Program-made: the position numbers and the translations under genes | Part shown: positions 36,313 through 44,392 of the stretch, in pieces | Layout of the letters: each line of letters begins with the position of its first letter | How positions within the stretch are numbered: the first letter of the stretch is position 1 | Source: Sandaracinomonas limnophila | GTDB lineage: Bacteria > Bacteroidota > Bacteroidia > Cytophagales > Spirosomataceae | Direction: 5' to 3' | Assembly (NCBI RefSeq): GCF_004005965.1 | Contig: NZ_SACY01000003.1 | Span: 186,001-250,000 of the forward strand | DNA length: 64,000 bases | Notes under the pieces: generated by a model | What the model was told of the DNA's origin: nothing | Seen by the model: only the letters and a program-made list of their open reading frames with translations | The model's database searches: none

Positions 36313-37179
36313 ATGCAAAAGACAAAATTAACCGCAAAATTCTTTGCAAGCCTTTTAGTAGGCACAATGCTTTTCACATCATGTAAAAAATCTGAAGACA
36401 CACTCCCTACAATTGATGGATATAACAATTCAGATGAAGTAGCTGCTTCCAATCTAATGGCTCATTGGGGCTTTGAAGACTCTGGCAAAGAAACAAAATC
36501 TGGGGCGACTCCAACAGAAACTAAAAATGCAAGTTACGCAACAGGTGTTAAAGGGAAAGCCTTAAGTTTGGCTTCAGGATTTCTGGCCTATAATGCTATT
36601 GCTAATTTAAATAGCCTTGCATCTGCTACCATTTCGGGTTGGGTGAACATTTCGAACAATGGAAATACGCCCTCATGCTTTCTTACGTTGACTCGCCCTA
36701 ACGAATGGGCAGGAAACTTAAATTTAATGGCTGAAACGGGTTGGAAAAAATCAACCAATGATACATTAGTCGTTAAAGGATTATTAGTCACTAAAAAAAC
36801 TGCTGGTGATTCTTGGCAAGATACAAGAAATGAACCTTCAAAGGGAGGAGTTCAAGCAAATAAAGTAGCAGGAAAAGGATTTTTTCATTTAGTTATGACC
36901 TATGATGCAGCAACTGCCAATTTCAAAATGTATGTAAATGGAGTGAAAGTTTCTAATCCAGAATGGGAATTAAGAGATGGCGGAAACTTAGGAGCTTTAG
37001 CCTTTGCTACACCTACCAAACCAGTTATTGGCGCTTGGGGATCAAACGTATCTGGACAAACATCAGAAACGTGGCAAGCACCTATGACTGGTTTAATTGA
37101 CGAATTACGAGTTTATAACAAAGCTTTAACAGAAGGAGAAATCCTATCTTTGTTTAAACTTGAAACAGCTGGTCGTTAA
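36313..37179 (+). CDS. LamG-domain surface lipoprotein (putative glycan-binding protein)
   Basis: This is a 288-residue lipoprotein (lipobox FTSC, Cys24). From ~45 on it has a concanavalin-A/LamG-like fold: NLMAHWGFEDSGKETKSG, ATISGWVNISNNGNTP, HLVMTYDAATANFKMYVNGV and LIDELRVYNKALTEGEILSL, the last a typical LamG end. It lies third in the operon where many PULs encode a surface glycan-binding protein. No catalytic residues are seen. Its binding target is probably the same glycan as that of the downstream hydrolase. Confidence 0.85.
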   Translation: MQKTKLTAKFFASLLVGTMLFTSCKKSEDTLPTIDGYNNSDEVAASNLMAHWGFEDSGKETKSGATPTETKNASYATGVKGKALSLASGFLAYNAIANLNSLASATISGWVNISNNGNTPSCFLTLTRPNEWAGNLNLMAETGWKKSTNDTLVVKGLLVTKKTAGDSWQDTRNEPSKGGVQANKVAGKGFFHLVMTYDAATANFKMYVNGVKVSNPEWELRDGGNLGALAFATPTKPVIGAWGSNVSGQTSETWQAPMTGLIDELRVYNKALTEGEILSLFKLETAGR

Positions 37180-37193
37180 TTATTATTCAATTC

Positions 37194-37217
37194 AAAGGGC
37201 TGTAATTACAGCCCTTT
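37194..37217 (+). promoter_or_regulatory. 24-bp perfect palindrome between the LamG and hydrolase genes
   Basis: AAAGGGCTGTAA and its exact complement TTACAGCCCTTT stand 14 bp after the LamG stop and 18 bp before the hydrolase ATG. No run of T follows, so it is not a classical terminator. It could be a partial terminator, an mRNA processing or stabilising stem, or a binding site. Confidence 0.6.
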
Positions 37218-37234
37218 ATATCCCATTCCTTCGA

Positions 37235-38875
37235 ATGAAAAACACGTTAATTTTCCTCTCCTTAATCACTCTTTTTGCCTGCAAAAAACAACAGGTGATC
37301 CCTCAATCAGACAATTTTACCATCATGTCTACTCGAGTTGGAAATGCTGTTGATCTGAACCAATTCGTTGGGGTAAATAGAATTGCCGATTTACAAATTG
37401 GGTTTTCAAGCAAAATTGATAAATCCAAAGCTCAGGAAAATGTTTCTCTTCAACAATTGAATAACCAAAAAAATATCCCATTTGAACTTTTGTATAAAAA
37501 TGGAGATTGCACATTAATCATTAAACCCAAAGAAAGTTTTCTTTTTGGAACAAAATACCAAGCCCGCATTTTTAAAAACTTCAGTAATTTAAACGGAACA
37601 ACACTTGAGACCGAACAGTCATTTTACCTAACCACAGAAATAGACACTAGTAAAAAATTTACTACCCTTTCAACTGATGACCTATTAACAAAAATTCAAC
37701 AACAAACTTTTAAATATTTTTGGGATTTTGGCCATCCTGAATCTGGGCTTTCCCGAGAAAGAAATTCTTCTGGAGATATTGTTACATCAGGAGGTTCTGG
37801 ATTTGGAATAATGGCAATTGTAGTAGCTGCTGAAAGAAATTTTGTAACTCGACAAGAATCTGTAGATCGATTAAATAAAATAACAGATTTCTTACTTCAA
37901 AAATCTGAGCGTTTCCACGGGGCATTTCCTCATTGGCTCAATGGCAAAACTGGAAAAGCAATAGCCTTTAGTCCAAAAGATAATGGAGCCGATTTAGTTG
38001 AAACTTCCTATTTAATGCAAGGACTATTAACCGCAAGGGAATATTATAGCCAAAATACCGCTAGTGAAAGCAAACTAAGAAAAAACATCACCCAACTTTG
38101 GAACGAAGTGGAATGGTCTTGGTTTACAAAAAATGGAGAAAAGAAACTCTATTGGCATTGGTCGCCCACTTATGGTTGGGATATGAATATGCCCATTAAA
38201 GGATGGAATGAATGTCTGATTACCTATATCTTAGCAGCCTCCTCTCCCACTTTTCCAATCGATAAAGAAACCTATACCAAAGGATGGACAGAGAATGCTA
38301 CTTTTCTCAATGGCAAGTCTTATTTTGGTATCAAATTACCTTTAGGTCCTGCTTATGGTGGACCTTTATTTTTCAGCCATTATTCATTCTTGGGTTTAAA
38401 TCCCAAGGGCTTAAAAGATGAGTTTGCAAACTATTGGGACCAAAATGTTGCGCATAGCCAAATTAATTATGCTTACTGTGTCAATAATCCTAAGAAATTC
38501 TATGGTTATAGCTCAAATTGTTGGGGCCTAACCGCATCTGATATTCAAAATGGATATACCGCAAATGATCCGACAAATGATAATGGAACCATTACACCTA
38601 CTGCGGCCATCTCATCCTTACCCTATACTCCTGTAGAATCAATGAAAGCAATTCAATATTTCTATTATGTATTAGGCGATAAAACATGGAAAGAATACGG
38701 CTTTGTAGATGCATTTAATTTGTCAAATACATGGTATGCTGATTCCTTTTTAGCCATTGACCAAGGTCCTATCATCATTATGATTGAAAATTACAGAACG
38801 CAATTACTTTGGAACCAATTTGGCAAATCACAAGAGGTAAAAAATGGTCTTAAAAAATTAGGCTTCACCTATTAA
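37235..38875 (+). CDS. Glycoamylase-domain glucanase lipoprotein (GH144-like)
   Basis: This is a 546-residue lipoprotein (lipobox LFAC, Cys16) with an N-terminal Ig-like/SbsA-type domain (~30-135) and a C-terminal glycoamylase-type (alpha/alpha)6 domain: LLTKIQQQTFKYFWDFGHPE, SGLSRERNSSGDIVTSGG, GFGIMAIVVAAERNFVTRQE, AFPHWLNGKTGKAIAFSPKD and YKYA-type segments such as GWNECLITYILAASSP. Characterised Bacteroidota relatives are endo-beta-1,2-glucanases (GH144), so a beta-1,2-glucan target is plausible but unproved. The upstream in-frame extension from 37160 overlaps the LamG gene and was dropped; ATG 37235 starts a proper lipoprotein signal. Confidence 0.82.
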   Translation: MKNTLIFLSLITLFACKKQQVIPQSDNFTIMSTRVGNAVDLNQFVGVNRIADLQIGFSSKIDKSKAQENVSLQQLNNQKNIPFELLYKNGDCTLIIKPKESFLFGTKYQARIFKNFSNLNGTTLETEQSFYLTTEIDTSKKFTTLSTDDLLTKIQQQTFKYFWDFGHPESGLSRERNSSGDIVTSGGSGFGIMAIVVAAERNFVTRQESVDRLNKITDFLLQKSERFHGAFPHWLNGKTGKAIAFSPKDNGADLVETSYLMQGLLTAREYYSQNTASESKLRKNITQLWNEVEWSWFTKNGEKKLYWHWSPTYGWDMNMPIKGWNECLITYILAASSPTFPIDKETYTKGWTENATFLNGKSYFGIKLPLGPAYGGPLFFSHYSFLGLNPKGLKDEFANYWDQNVAHSQINYAYCVNNPKKFYGYSSNCWGLTASDIQNGYTANDPTNDNGTITPTAAISSLPYTPVESMKAIQYFYYVLGDKTWKEYGFVDAFNLSNTWYADSFLAIDQGPIIIMIENYRTQLLWNQFGKSQEVKNGLKKLGFTY

Positions 38876-38890
38876 CTCCATTACCTAATC

Positions 38891-38940
38891 TCTTATTCCT
38901 TACACCTTATACCTTATACCTTATACCTTATACCTTTTAC
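38891..38940 (-). repeat. AAGGTAT heptamer array overlapping the kduD stop
   Basis: On the minus strand, the final codon AGG is followed by TAA, then AAGGTAT four times and degenerate units AAGGTGT and AAGGAAT. The stop TAA is part of the first unit, and TAA recurs every seven bases. It sits between the convergent stops of the glucanase (38875) and kduD (38937). Confidence 0.85.
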
Positions 38941-39692
38941 CTCCCCATCCATCCTCCATCTACAGTCAGGATGGTACCATGAACGTAATTAGAAGCCTCA
39001 GAGGCTAAAAATACTACTGGCCCTTTGAAATCATCTGGTTCACCCCAGCGACCCGCTGGAATTCGACCTAAAATAGAATTGGAACGATCCGGATCATTAC
39101 GAAGGGCTTCAGTATTATCGGTAGAAATATATCCAGGAGCAATGGCATTAACATTTATTCCTTTTCCAGCCCATTCATTCGCCAAAGCCATGGTTAAACG
39201 GGCAATTCCACCCTTACTGGCCGCATAACCCGGAACATTGATTCCACCTTGGAAGCTCAACAAAGAAGCAGTGAAAATGATTTTTCCTGAACCCTGCTCA
39301 ATCATTCCCTTACCAATTTCTCTACTCAAAATAAACTGTGAATTTAAATTTACCTCCAACACCTCATCCCAGTATTCGTCTGAGTGTTCTGAAGCTGGAT
39401 TACGTAAGATAGTACCTGCATTATTTACTAAAATATCAATTTGTGGATATTCTTTTTTTACTTGTTCAATGAAAGCATATAAGGATGTTCGATCGCCAAA
39501 ATTGGCCTGGAATGCTTTGAAATTCCTTCCCAAAGCTTTTACCTCTTTTTCAACTTCAGAACCTGCTAATTCCAGATTTGCGGATACCCCTATAATATCA
39601 GCACCCGCTTCTGCTAATCCCAGTGCCATTGCCTTTCCAATGCCTCTTTTGCAACCTGTAACTAAGGCTACCTTTCCTGTTAAATCAAACAT
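38937..39692 (-). CDS. kduD: 2-dehydro-3-deoxy-D-gluconate 5-dehydrogenase (KduD-like SDR)
   Basis: This is a 251-residue SDR enzyme. TGCKRGIG (12-19) binds NAD(P); LVNNAGTILRNPASEHSDEY, the catalytic YAASKGG (near 154) and VDGGWMGR at the end are very like KduD/2-deoxy-D-gluconate 3-dehydrogenases. These reduce or oxidise keto-deoxy-gluconates from uronate breakdown. It is on its own, convergent with the PUL hydrolase. With GntP and the GH88/105 hydrolase it suggests metabolism of acidic sugars. Its stop lies in a heptamer array. Confidence 0.85.
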   Translation of the reverse strand: MFDLTGKVALVTGCKRGIGKAMALGLAEAGADIIGVSANLELAGSEVEKEVKALGRNFKAFQANFGDRTSLYAFIEQVKKEYPQIDILVNNAGTILRNPASEHSDEYWDEVLEVNLNSQFILSREIGKGMIEQGSGKIIFTASLLSFQGGINVPGYAASKGGIARLTMALANEWAGKGINVNAIAPGYISTDNTEALRNDPDRSNSILGRIPAGRWGEPDDFKGPVVFLASEASNYVHGTILTVDGGWMGR

Positions 39693-39739
39693 AAGTTTAC
39701 TTTTTTATGTAAAGAATTAAAATCCTTTCAATTACTCAA

Positions 39740-40645
39740 TTAAAACAAATAATTTACTTGAACATTTAAACGAGGTTGTGCCTCTAATTCACCAAGTACT
39801 AAATTTTGATTAGTTGGCAACTGGCACATAACTTGTACTCCGTATCTACTTTTGGTAATTTCCGTTCCAAAACCAATCCATTGAATTTGTCCACCAGATT
39901 CATTATTGACAATTCCATTTTCAGCATCTTTTTCCCAATTTTCAATCGTATAATTAAGCATTGGAAAAATTTGCATCCCATTGTTCAAATAAACTTGATA
40001 AAATAAATTACTTGAAATTTGGCTTCGATTTCCAAATTGGTATTGATTTGAATTTATTCCATTTTGTCGGAATTGAATATCAGTTGACCAACCCAAACGT
40101 TTATATTTTAAGGAATAAGAAGTTGAAATAAAATAATCCCAAGTACCTGTTCCTAATTGGAAATTGGGAATATTTATTTCATCTGAATTCTGTTGATTTA
40201 ATTCATATTTACCTAAAGGAAATTTCAAGCCTAAACCTATTGATAAAACATGATTAATCAACCTATTTTTCTCTCCTACCAAAGTATTTAAGATATTATA
40301 ATTACCCAAAAGACTGGGATCTGAAAGACCACTTAAGGTAAAATTTTTATCAAATGTCGATTTCTGATGAAAGGAATATGGAATATTTCCAACCAATTGA
40401 AATTTAGCAAAGGGAAATATTCGAAACTGAAACTCGGTTTGCTGAAATGTTTCTTGAGATTTTAAATAGACTGAATTCGGATGGGAGTTGAAAGAAAAAT
40501 ATTTATATCTCAAACCAACAAATGAACGATTCGACTGCGGCATGATGCCCATAAACGAAAAACCATTGGCACATCCACATATATCACAGGAATAGAGTTT
40601 TGAAGTAAAAATTAGACAAAATAGCACACTTATAAATAATCTCAT
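39740..40645 (-). CDS. Exported beta-rich protein with CDICGCANG motif, probable outer-membrane channel of the copper operon
   Basis: This is a 301-residue protein with a signal peptide ending at LYSC. The mature N-terminus carries Cys20, Cys23 and Cys25 (CDICGCANG), suitable for metal binding. The remaining chain alternates hydrophobic and polar residues in strands (SFVGLRYKYFSF, FQFRIFPFAKFQLVGNIPY, LGLKFPLGKYEL, LNVQVNYLF as last strand), which suggests a beta-barrel. I do not recall a named family. Its stop-start overlap with the diheme gene (1 bp) ties it to the MbnP/MbnH-like operon. Possible role: passage or docking of copper. Confidence 0.6.
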   Translation of the reverse strand: MRLFISVLFCLIFTSKLYSCDICGCANGFSFMGIMPQSNRSFVGLRYKYFSFNSHPNSVYLKSQETFQQTEFQFRIFPFAKFQLVGNIPYSFHQKSTFDKNFTLSGLSDPSLLGNYNILNTLVGEKNRLINHVLSIGLGLKFPLGKYELNQQNSDEINIPNFQLGTGTWDYFISTSYSLKYKRLGWSTDIQFRQNGINSNQYQFGNRSQISSNLFYQVYLNNGMQIFPMLNYTIENWEKDAENGIVNNESGGQIQWIGFGTEITKSRYGVQVMCQLPTNQNLVLGELEAQPRLNVQVNYLF

Positions 40646-41694
40646 TAATTTGAAAATTTAGTGTTTCGAATGAATTCCTTATCGGTCAAAGTCTTCAAAA
40701 ACAAAATGATTTTTCGTTTTTCTTCCTCACTTAATGAAATACCCTTTGAAAGGATTGGATCCAAGGTTTCACTTTGAACAACACCCCTTGAATAATGATT
40801 CAACACATCATCTAATGTAAAAAAACGACCATCGTGCATATAGGGTGCCGTAAGTTCTACATTTCGTAAACTTGGAACCTTGAACTTGTATAAATCCGTT
40901 GAGTTTTCTGTAATCCTAAAACGACCCTTATCATTCAATTGCTCGTTTATTGGCAAACCATTATTTCGATAGCTTTGATCTGTAAATAATGCTCCTTGGT
41001 GACAACTTGCACATTTGGCATTAAATAAATCATAACCAGCTTTTTCATCAAGTGTGAAAACCTCTCCTTGATGTCTCATCACTTTATCATACTTAGAATT
41101 ATCAGAAATCAGAGAATTCATAAATTGTGATAAGGCTTTTAAAAATCGTTGGGTGTTGATTTCATCGGTGCCAAATGCACTTTTAAACAAATTGGGGTAT
41201 CGAGAGGTCTTTTTCAACTTTTCCAATACATTTCCCAATTTCTCATCCATCTCGACAGGATTTTCAATGGGCGCAATAGGAAATAAATCTAAATCACCAA
41301 CTCCACCATCCCAAAAGAATTCCTTTTGCCAAGCTGTATTTTGAATAGGTGGTGCATTTCTTAGTCCCACTTTTCCTTCAATTCCATGACTTAACGGATG
41401 TCCATGGTGTGTAAATGCATACGACTGATTGTGACATTCTGAACAAGCGATGGTGTTATCTCGGGACAACAAAGGGTCATTGAAAAGCGCCTTTCCTAAC
41501 TCAAATCCTTCTTTAGTCACTGGGTTTTTTGAAAAGTCATAAACAGGATCCAAGAAATTTAATGGTTTATAAAAATAAACTGATGCATTAGAATTCGAGT
41601 CATCACTCGAATTCAATGCATCAGTTTTCTCGCAACTTTGAAGTATTAAAGAGCCTAAAAATAGAAGTAACGGGTATTTCAAAATACTATTCAT
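40645..41694 (-). CDS. Diheme cytochrome c peroxidase/MbnH-like lipoprotein
   Basis: This is a 349-residue exported lipoprotein (lipobox LQSC, Cys21) of the CcpA/MauG superfamily. Haem motifs are ACSECH (83-88) and CASCHQ (about 229-234). Also present are LGKALFNDPLLSRDNTIAC, QNTAWQKEFFWDGGVGDL and TAPYMHDGRFFTLDDVLNHY. Directly upstream, overlapping by 8 bp, lies an MbnP-like gene. In methanotrophs the diheme MbnH modifies a Trp of MbnP to kynurenine to form a Cu(I) site, so the pairing implies the same here. A simple H2O2 peroxidase remains an alternative. Confidence 0.87.
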   Translation of the reverse strand: MNSILKYPLLLFLGSLILQSCEKTDALNSSDDSNSNASVYFYKPLNFLDPVYDFSKNPVTKEGFELGKALFNDPLLSRDNTIACSECHNQSYAFTHHGHPLSHGIEGKVGLRNAPPIQNTAWQKEFFWDGGVGDLDLFPIAPIENPVEMDEKLGNVLEKLKKTSRYPNLFKSAFGTDEINTQRFLKALSQFMNSLISDNSKYDKVMRHQGEVFTLDEKAGYDLFNAKCASCHQGALFTDQSYRNNGLPINEQLNDKGRFRITENSTDLYKFKVPSLRNVELTAPYMHDGRFFTLDDVLNHYSRGVVQSETLDPILSKGISLSEEEKRKIILFLKTLTDKEFIRNTKFSN

Positions 41695-42481
41695 GAATAT
41701 GATCTACAGAAAACATATTTGCATAATTTGAAGATATAGGCAATGCCAATGCTGGACTCATAATAACAGCGGAATTGGCCAATTTTACAGGATTTGTGCC
41801 AGAAAATACTTTTGAAATATCTGCTATTAAATGAACTGAGGGAGAAATACTTTTACGCACATGAATAATTTGAGGTAAAGCTAAGGTTATTCTCCGCAGG
41901 TTATTGGCCGTAGCTGAAGTTCTTCCGCCAAATCCTCCCACATGGTATTGAAATTTATTGGGTGTTGCAACATTTATTGCTGATGGCGAAGTACCTTCCA
42001 ATTTAAAGAAAATATAACCAGAATTCCATGACCAATACATATTATCATCTCCATAGGAAGCAGGATCCAGCACTCCGGTTCGTTGTTCTACTGGCGAAAC
42101 ACTTTTTACACTATCCACTCCAATTGTAAAACTTATCTCTGTATAATCTCCAGAAGGAACATCTTTTAGGATTGGCAATAATGAATTTGCATCATTTTGC
42201 TTAACTAAAAAATATTGATCTGAAAGATTCACCGTTGTACCAGCAATGTTTTTAAAACTCACATTCGAAATAAAATAATTTAATTTGGATACAGAGAAAC
42301 TTTCTGCAGATGAATTCTGATAAGTAGAATTATCCAAAATTAAACTTTGAGTTCCAACCATATTGGAAAACTCAAGTGTTACATTGTTTTTAATTGAAGG
42401 GTCTATAGGCTCAATGCTTTCATTTTTACAAGCACCCAAAAGGAAAGTAATGGATATAAAAATCCATAAAATATTTTTCAT
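41687..42481 (-). CDS. MbnP-family copper-binding lipoprotein
   Basis: This is a 264-residue exported lipoprotein (lipobox LGAC, Cys18). It has the MbnP pattern: VTLEFSNMVGTQSLILD, FSVSKLNYFISNVSF, FTIGVDSVKS and especially DDNMYWSWNSGYIFFKLEG (146-164), with Trp150/Trp152 as candidates for the kynurenine site, then YHVGGFGG. The C-terminus VDHIHE adds two His. It overlaps the MbnH-like gene by 8 bp and lies 35 bp after a small CX9CX3C protein gene. Predicted to bind Cu(I) at the outer surface or in the periplasm. Confidence 0.85.
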   Translation of the reverse strand: MKNILWIFISITFLLGACKNESIEPIDPSIKNNVTLEFSNMVGTQSLILDNSTYQNSSAESFSVSKLNYFISNVSFKNIAGTTVNLSDQYFLVKQNDANSLLPILKDVPSGDYTEISFTIGVDSVKSVSPVEQRTGVLDPASYGDDNMYWSWNSGYIFFKLEGTSPSAINVATPNKFQYHVGGFGGRTSATANNLRRITLALPQIIHVRKSISPSVHLIADISKVFSGTNPVKLANSAVIMSPALALPISSNYANMFSVDHIHE

Positions 42482-42516
42482 GATTTAATTCGTTAAAGTT
42501 TAATAAAAGGACTGAA

Positions 42517-42897
42517 TTAAACAGAAAAATTGGGTGGTTTCGCTAGGCCTGAGGTGATTTGAAAATTGTAAAAATTAGAATAATAAAAATTATTTTCTGA
42601 CTTTATGGGATCAAAATGTAAAATTTCAATTACTTGATTTTTTTGAACAAACAATACCAATTCTGGCATTTTCTCTAATTTTTCTGAATTAGATTTTGTT
42701 TCTTTTTCCTCAGCTGCTTTTAATTGTTTCGCCAAATAACAATGACCATTACAATTCATCTTAGGCTTATCCTTGTTCACACAAAGATTTTTTGCAATAA
42801 AATCTCTATTCACCTGGTAATAGGCAACAGCTCCCCATTGATTGAACAAAGGAACTTGAAGAATTAACAACAAAAAAAGTGCCGTGAGTTTTTTCAC
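42517..42897 (-). CDS. Small membrane-anchored/secreted Cys-rich protein heading the copper operon
   Basis: This is a 126-residue protein with an N-terminal hydrophobic segment (KKLTALFLLLILQVPLF) and a conserved-looking motif CVNKDKPKMNCNGHCYLAKQL (Cys39, Cys49, Cys53, CX9CX3C), then a Lys/Glu-rich helix. The tail ends in PPNFSV. I know similar short proteins near copper genes in Bacteroidota but no named family. The start codon is GTG, lying inside a terminator-like stem-loop at 42872-42902, so its translation or transcription could be controlled by that structure. Confidence 0.75.
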   Translation of the reverse strand: MKKLTALFLLLILQVPLFNQWGAVAYYQVNRDFIAKNLCVNKDKPKMNCNGHCYLAKQLKAAEEKETKSNSEKLEKMPELVLFVQKNQVIEILHFDPIKSENNFYYSNFYNFQITSGLAKPPNFSV

Positions 42898-42902
42898 GGC
42901 AC
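42872..42902 (-). terminator. Terminator-like hairpin with T7 run containing the start codon of the copper operon's first gene
   Basis: On the minus strand GTGCCGTGA / TCACGGCAC makes a perfect 9-bp stem with a six-base loop, followed at once by TTTTTTTG. It would end the transcript of the GH88/105 gene (stop at 42941). The GTG start codon at 42897 is in the 5' arm and the T run encodes residues 7-9, so it is also part of the coding sequence. Confidence 0.8.
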
Positions 42903-42940
42903 AAAGTTAAAAGAGAATTTCAAATTATAATTGACTAATC

Positions 42941-44287
42941 TCACTTTTCCTTCAAATGTATTGCTGAATCATTTATCGCAAATGGATGTTTTTCAACTAA
43001 TTCCATGATGGCAGCAGATGCCAATAAAACTGGCCCATACCCATGTGCCGCAAATGGAGAAACTGGTCGATGGTAATAAAATGCTGGATCCCACGCTAAA
43101 CCTGTTCCAACACAAGTACCTTCCACATGTCCATTCTCTGAGATACGTGTTTGCACTGCTTGATATGCCAGTAGAGCAGATGGCGCATAAATTCGAACAT
43201 CTAACCAACCTTTATTGATTCCTTTTGCCATTACATAACTATAAATAGCAGTGGCAGATGTTTCCAAATATGAGTCCGATTTATCTAATAATTGATGCCA
43301 AAATCCTGTTCCATCTTGCAAAGCCATCAATCCACTCAAATGTCTTTTAAATTGTAGGAGCAATTCGGGTCTCTTCGGATGATTAGCTGGCAAATATTCT
43401 AACATTTCACACAAAGTTAGAATGGCCCATCCATTGGCTCTTCCCCAATGAAATTCAGGATGTGTATCTGCACCTTCCAAATATCCATGCATAAAGATAT
43501 TCAAGTTCGGATTGAACATTCTTTTTTTATACGATTCATATTGAAAAATTGCCTCCTCGTAATATTTTGTATTACCTGTCTTATTACCCATTTGCATCAA
43601 AGCAGGAATGGCCATGTACAAATCATCTAACCACATGGTATGTTGAAGGGGACGAATGCGCACCAAGGTATGATCTGGCAAACGATGTTCTTCTTTTAAT
43701 ATAAAATCTTCGGCACGCTGAACAACGTATGATAAATCACCAGTAAACCCTGCTTTTTGTGCCTTTAAAACGCCCATCGACATCGCGCCAATATCATCCA
43801 AAGCTTTGGGATAAACTAAGCCTCTGAGGGCATGTTGTTTATCTGGATGCTGCAGGCTAAATTCTTTGGCGGCTGGCAAGGCCTTTTCGATAAAACTTAA
43901 ACGATCAAACACATATTTCTTAAATCGCTCTTGTCCCGTGATTTGATTCAATGCCAACATTCCCGAATAGGTCACCCCCCATTCATAAGAAATAGGTCGA
44001 AAATCACCTTTTGAAAATTTAATTTGATCCGAATAAGGCTGTCCTGGCTCCCATTTTTGTCCACTCGTGGCATCAATCATGTGCGTGGGTGTAGCTTGTT
44101 CCAAATATGTAAAAATCTTATCTACATTAGCTAAAATAGTTTCCTTTGTAGCAACTTTGTACGGAGTAGGATAATCGGGCTGAAGCGCATGCAAGGGAGC
44201 ATTGTTATCATTTGCATTGGTGATGTTTTTTTGAGCATTTGATTCAAAAATAACAAATCCAATAAGTAAAAGGGCTATTTTCTTCAT
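42941..44287 (-). CDS. GH88/GH105-type unsaturated uronyl/rhamnogalacturonyl hydrolase
   Basis: This is a 448-residue exported (alpha/alpha)6 enzyme with signal MKKIALLLIGFVIFESNAQ. Family-like features are WLDDLYMAIPALMQMGNKTG (about 218-237, with the catalytic Asp near 219-220), HWGRANGWAILTLCEMLEYL, QDGTGFWHQLLDKSDSYLET and SATAIYSYVMAKGIN. Such enzymes split the unsaturated uronic acid left by polysaccharide lyases from oligosaccharides. It stands alone between the large PQQ-type gene (terminator 44341-44370) and the copper operon. KduD in the window would handle the products. Confidence 0.88.
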   Translation of the reverse strand: MKKIALLLIGFVIFESNAQKNITNANDNNAPLHALQPDYPTPYKVATKETILANVDKIFTYLEQATPTHMIDATSGQKWEPGQPYSDQIKFSKGDFRPISYEWGVTYSGMLALNQITGQERFKKYVFDRLSFIEKALPAAKEFSLQHPDKQHALRGLVYPKALDDIGAMSMGVLKAQKAGFTGDLSYVVQRAEDFILKEEHRLPDHTLVRIRPLQHTMWLDDLYMAIPALMQMGNKTGNTKYYEEAIFQYESYKKRMFNPNLNIFMHGYLEGADTHPEFHWGRANGWAILTLCEMLEYLPANHPKRPELLLQFKRHLSGLMALQDGTGFWHQLLDKSDSYLETSATAIYSYVMAKGINKGWLDVRIYAPSALLAYQAVQTRISENGHVEGTCVGTGLAWDPAFYYHRPVSPFAAHGYGPVLLASAAIMELVEKHPFAINDSAIHLKEK

Positions 44288-44340
44288 ATAAAATCAATTT
44301 GTTATAAAAGGCAAAAAGTTTACATTTTTACTTTAAATGC

Positions 44341-44370
44341 AAAAAGGCGAGAATTTCTTCTCGCCTTTTT
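44341..44370 (-). terminator. Intrinsic terminator after the large PQQ-type dehydrogenase gene
   Basis: AAAAAGGCGAGAA / TTCTCGCCTTTTT forms a strong hairpin on either strand, with a run of five T on both sides. It lies ~23 bp after the stop at 44393. Confidence 0.9.
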
Positions 44371-44392
44371 AGATAGATTCTAATTAATCTAA

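Noticed and set aside
37160-37234. Longer N-terminus for the GH144-like enzyme
   Set aside because: It overlaps the LamG gene and crosses the palindrome; the ATG at 37235 begins a complete lipoprotein signal.
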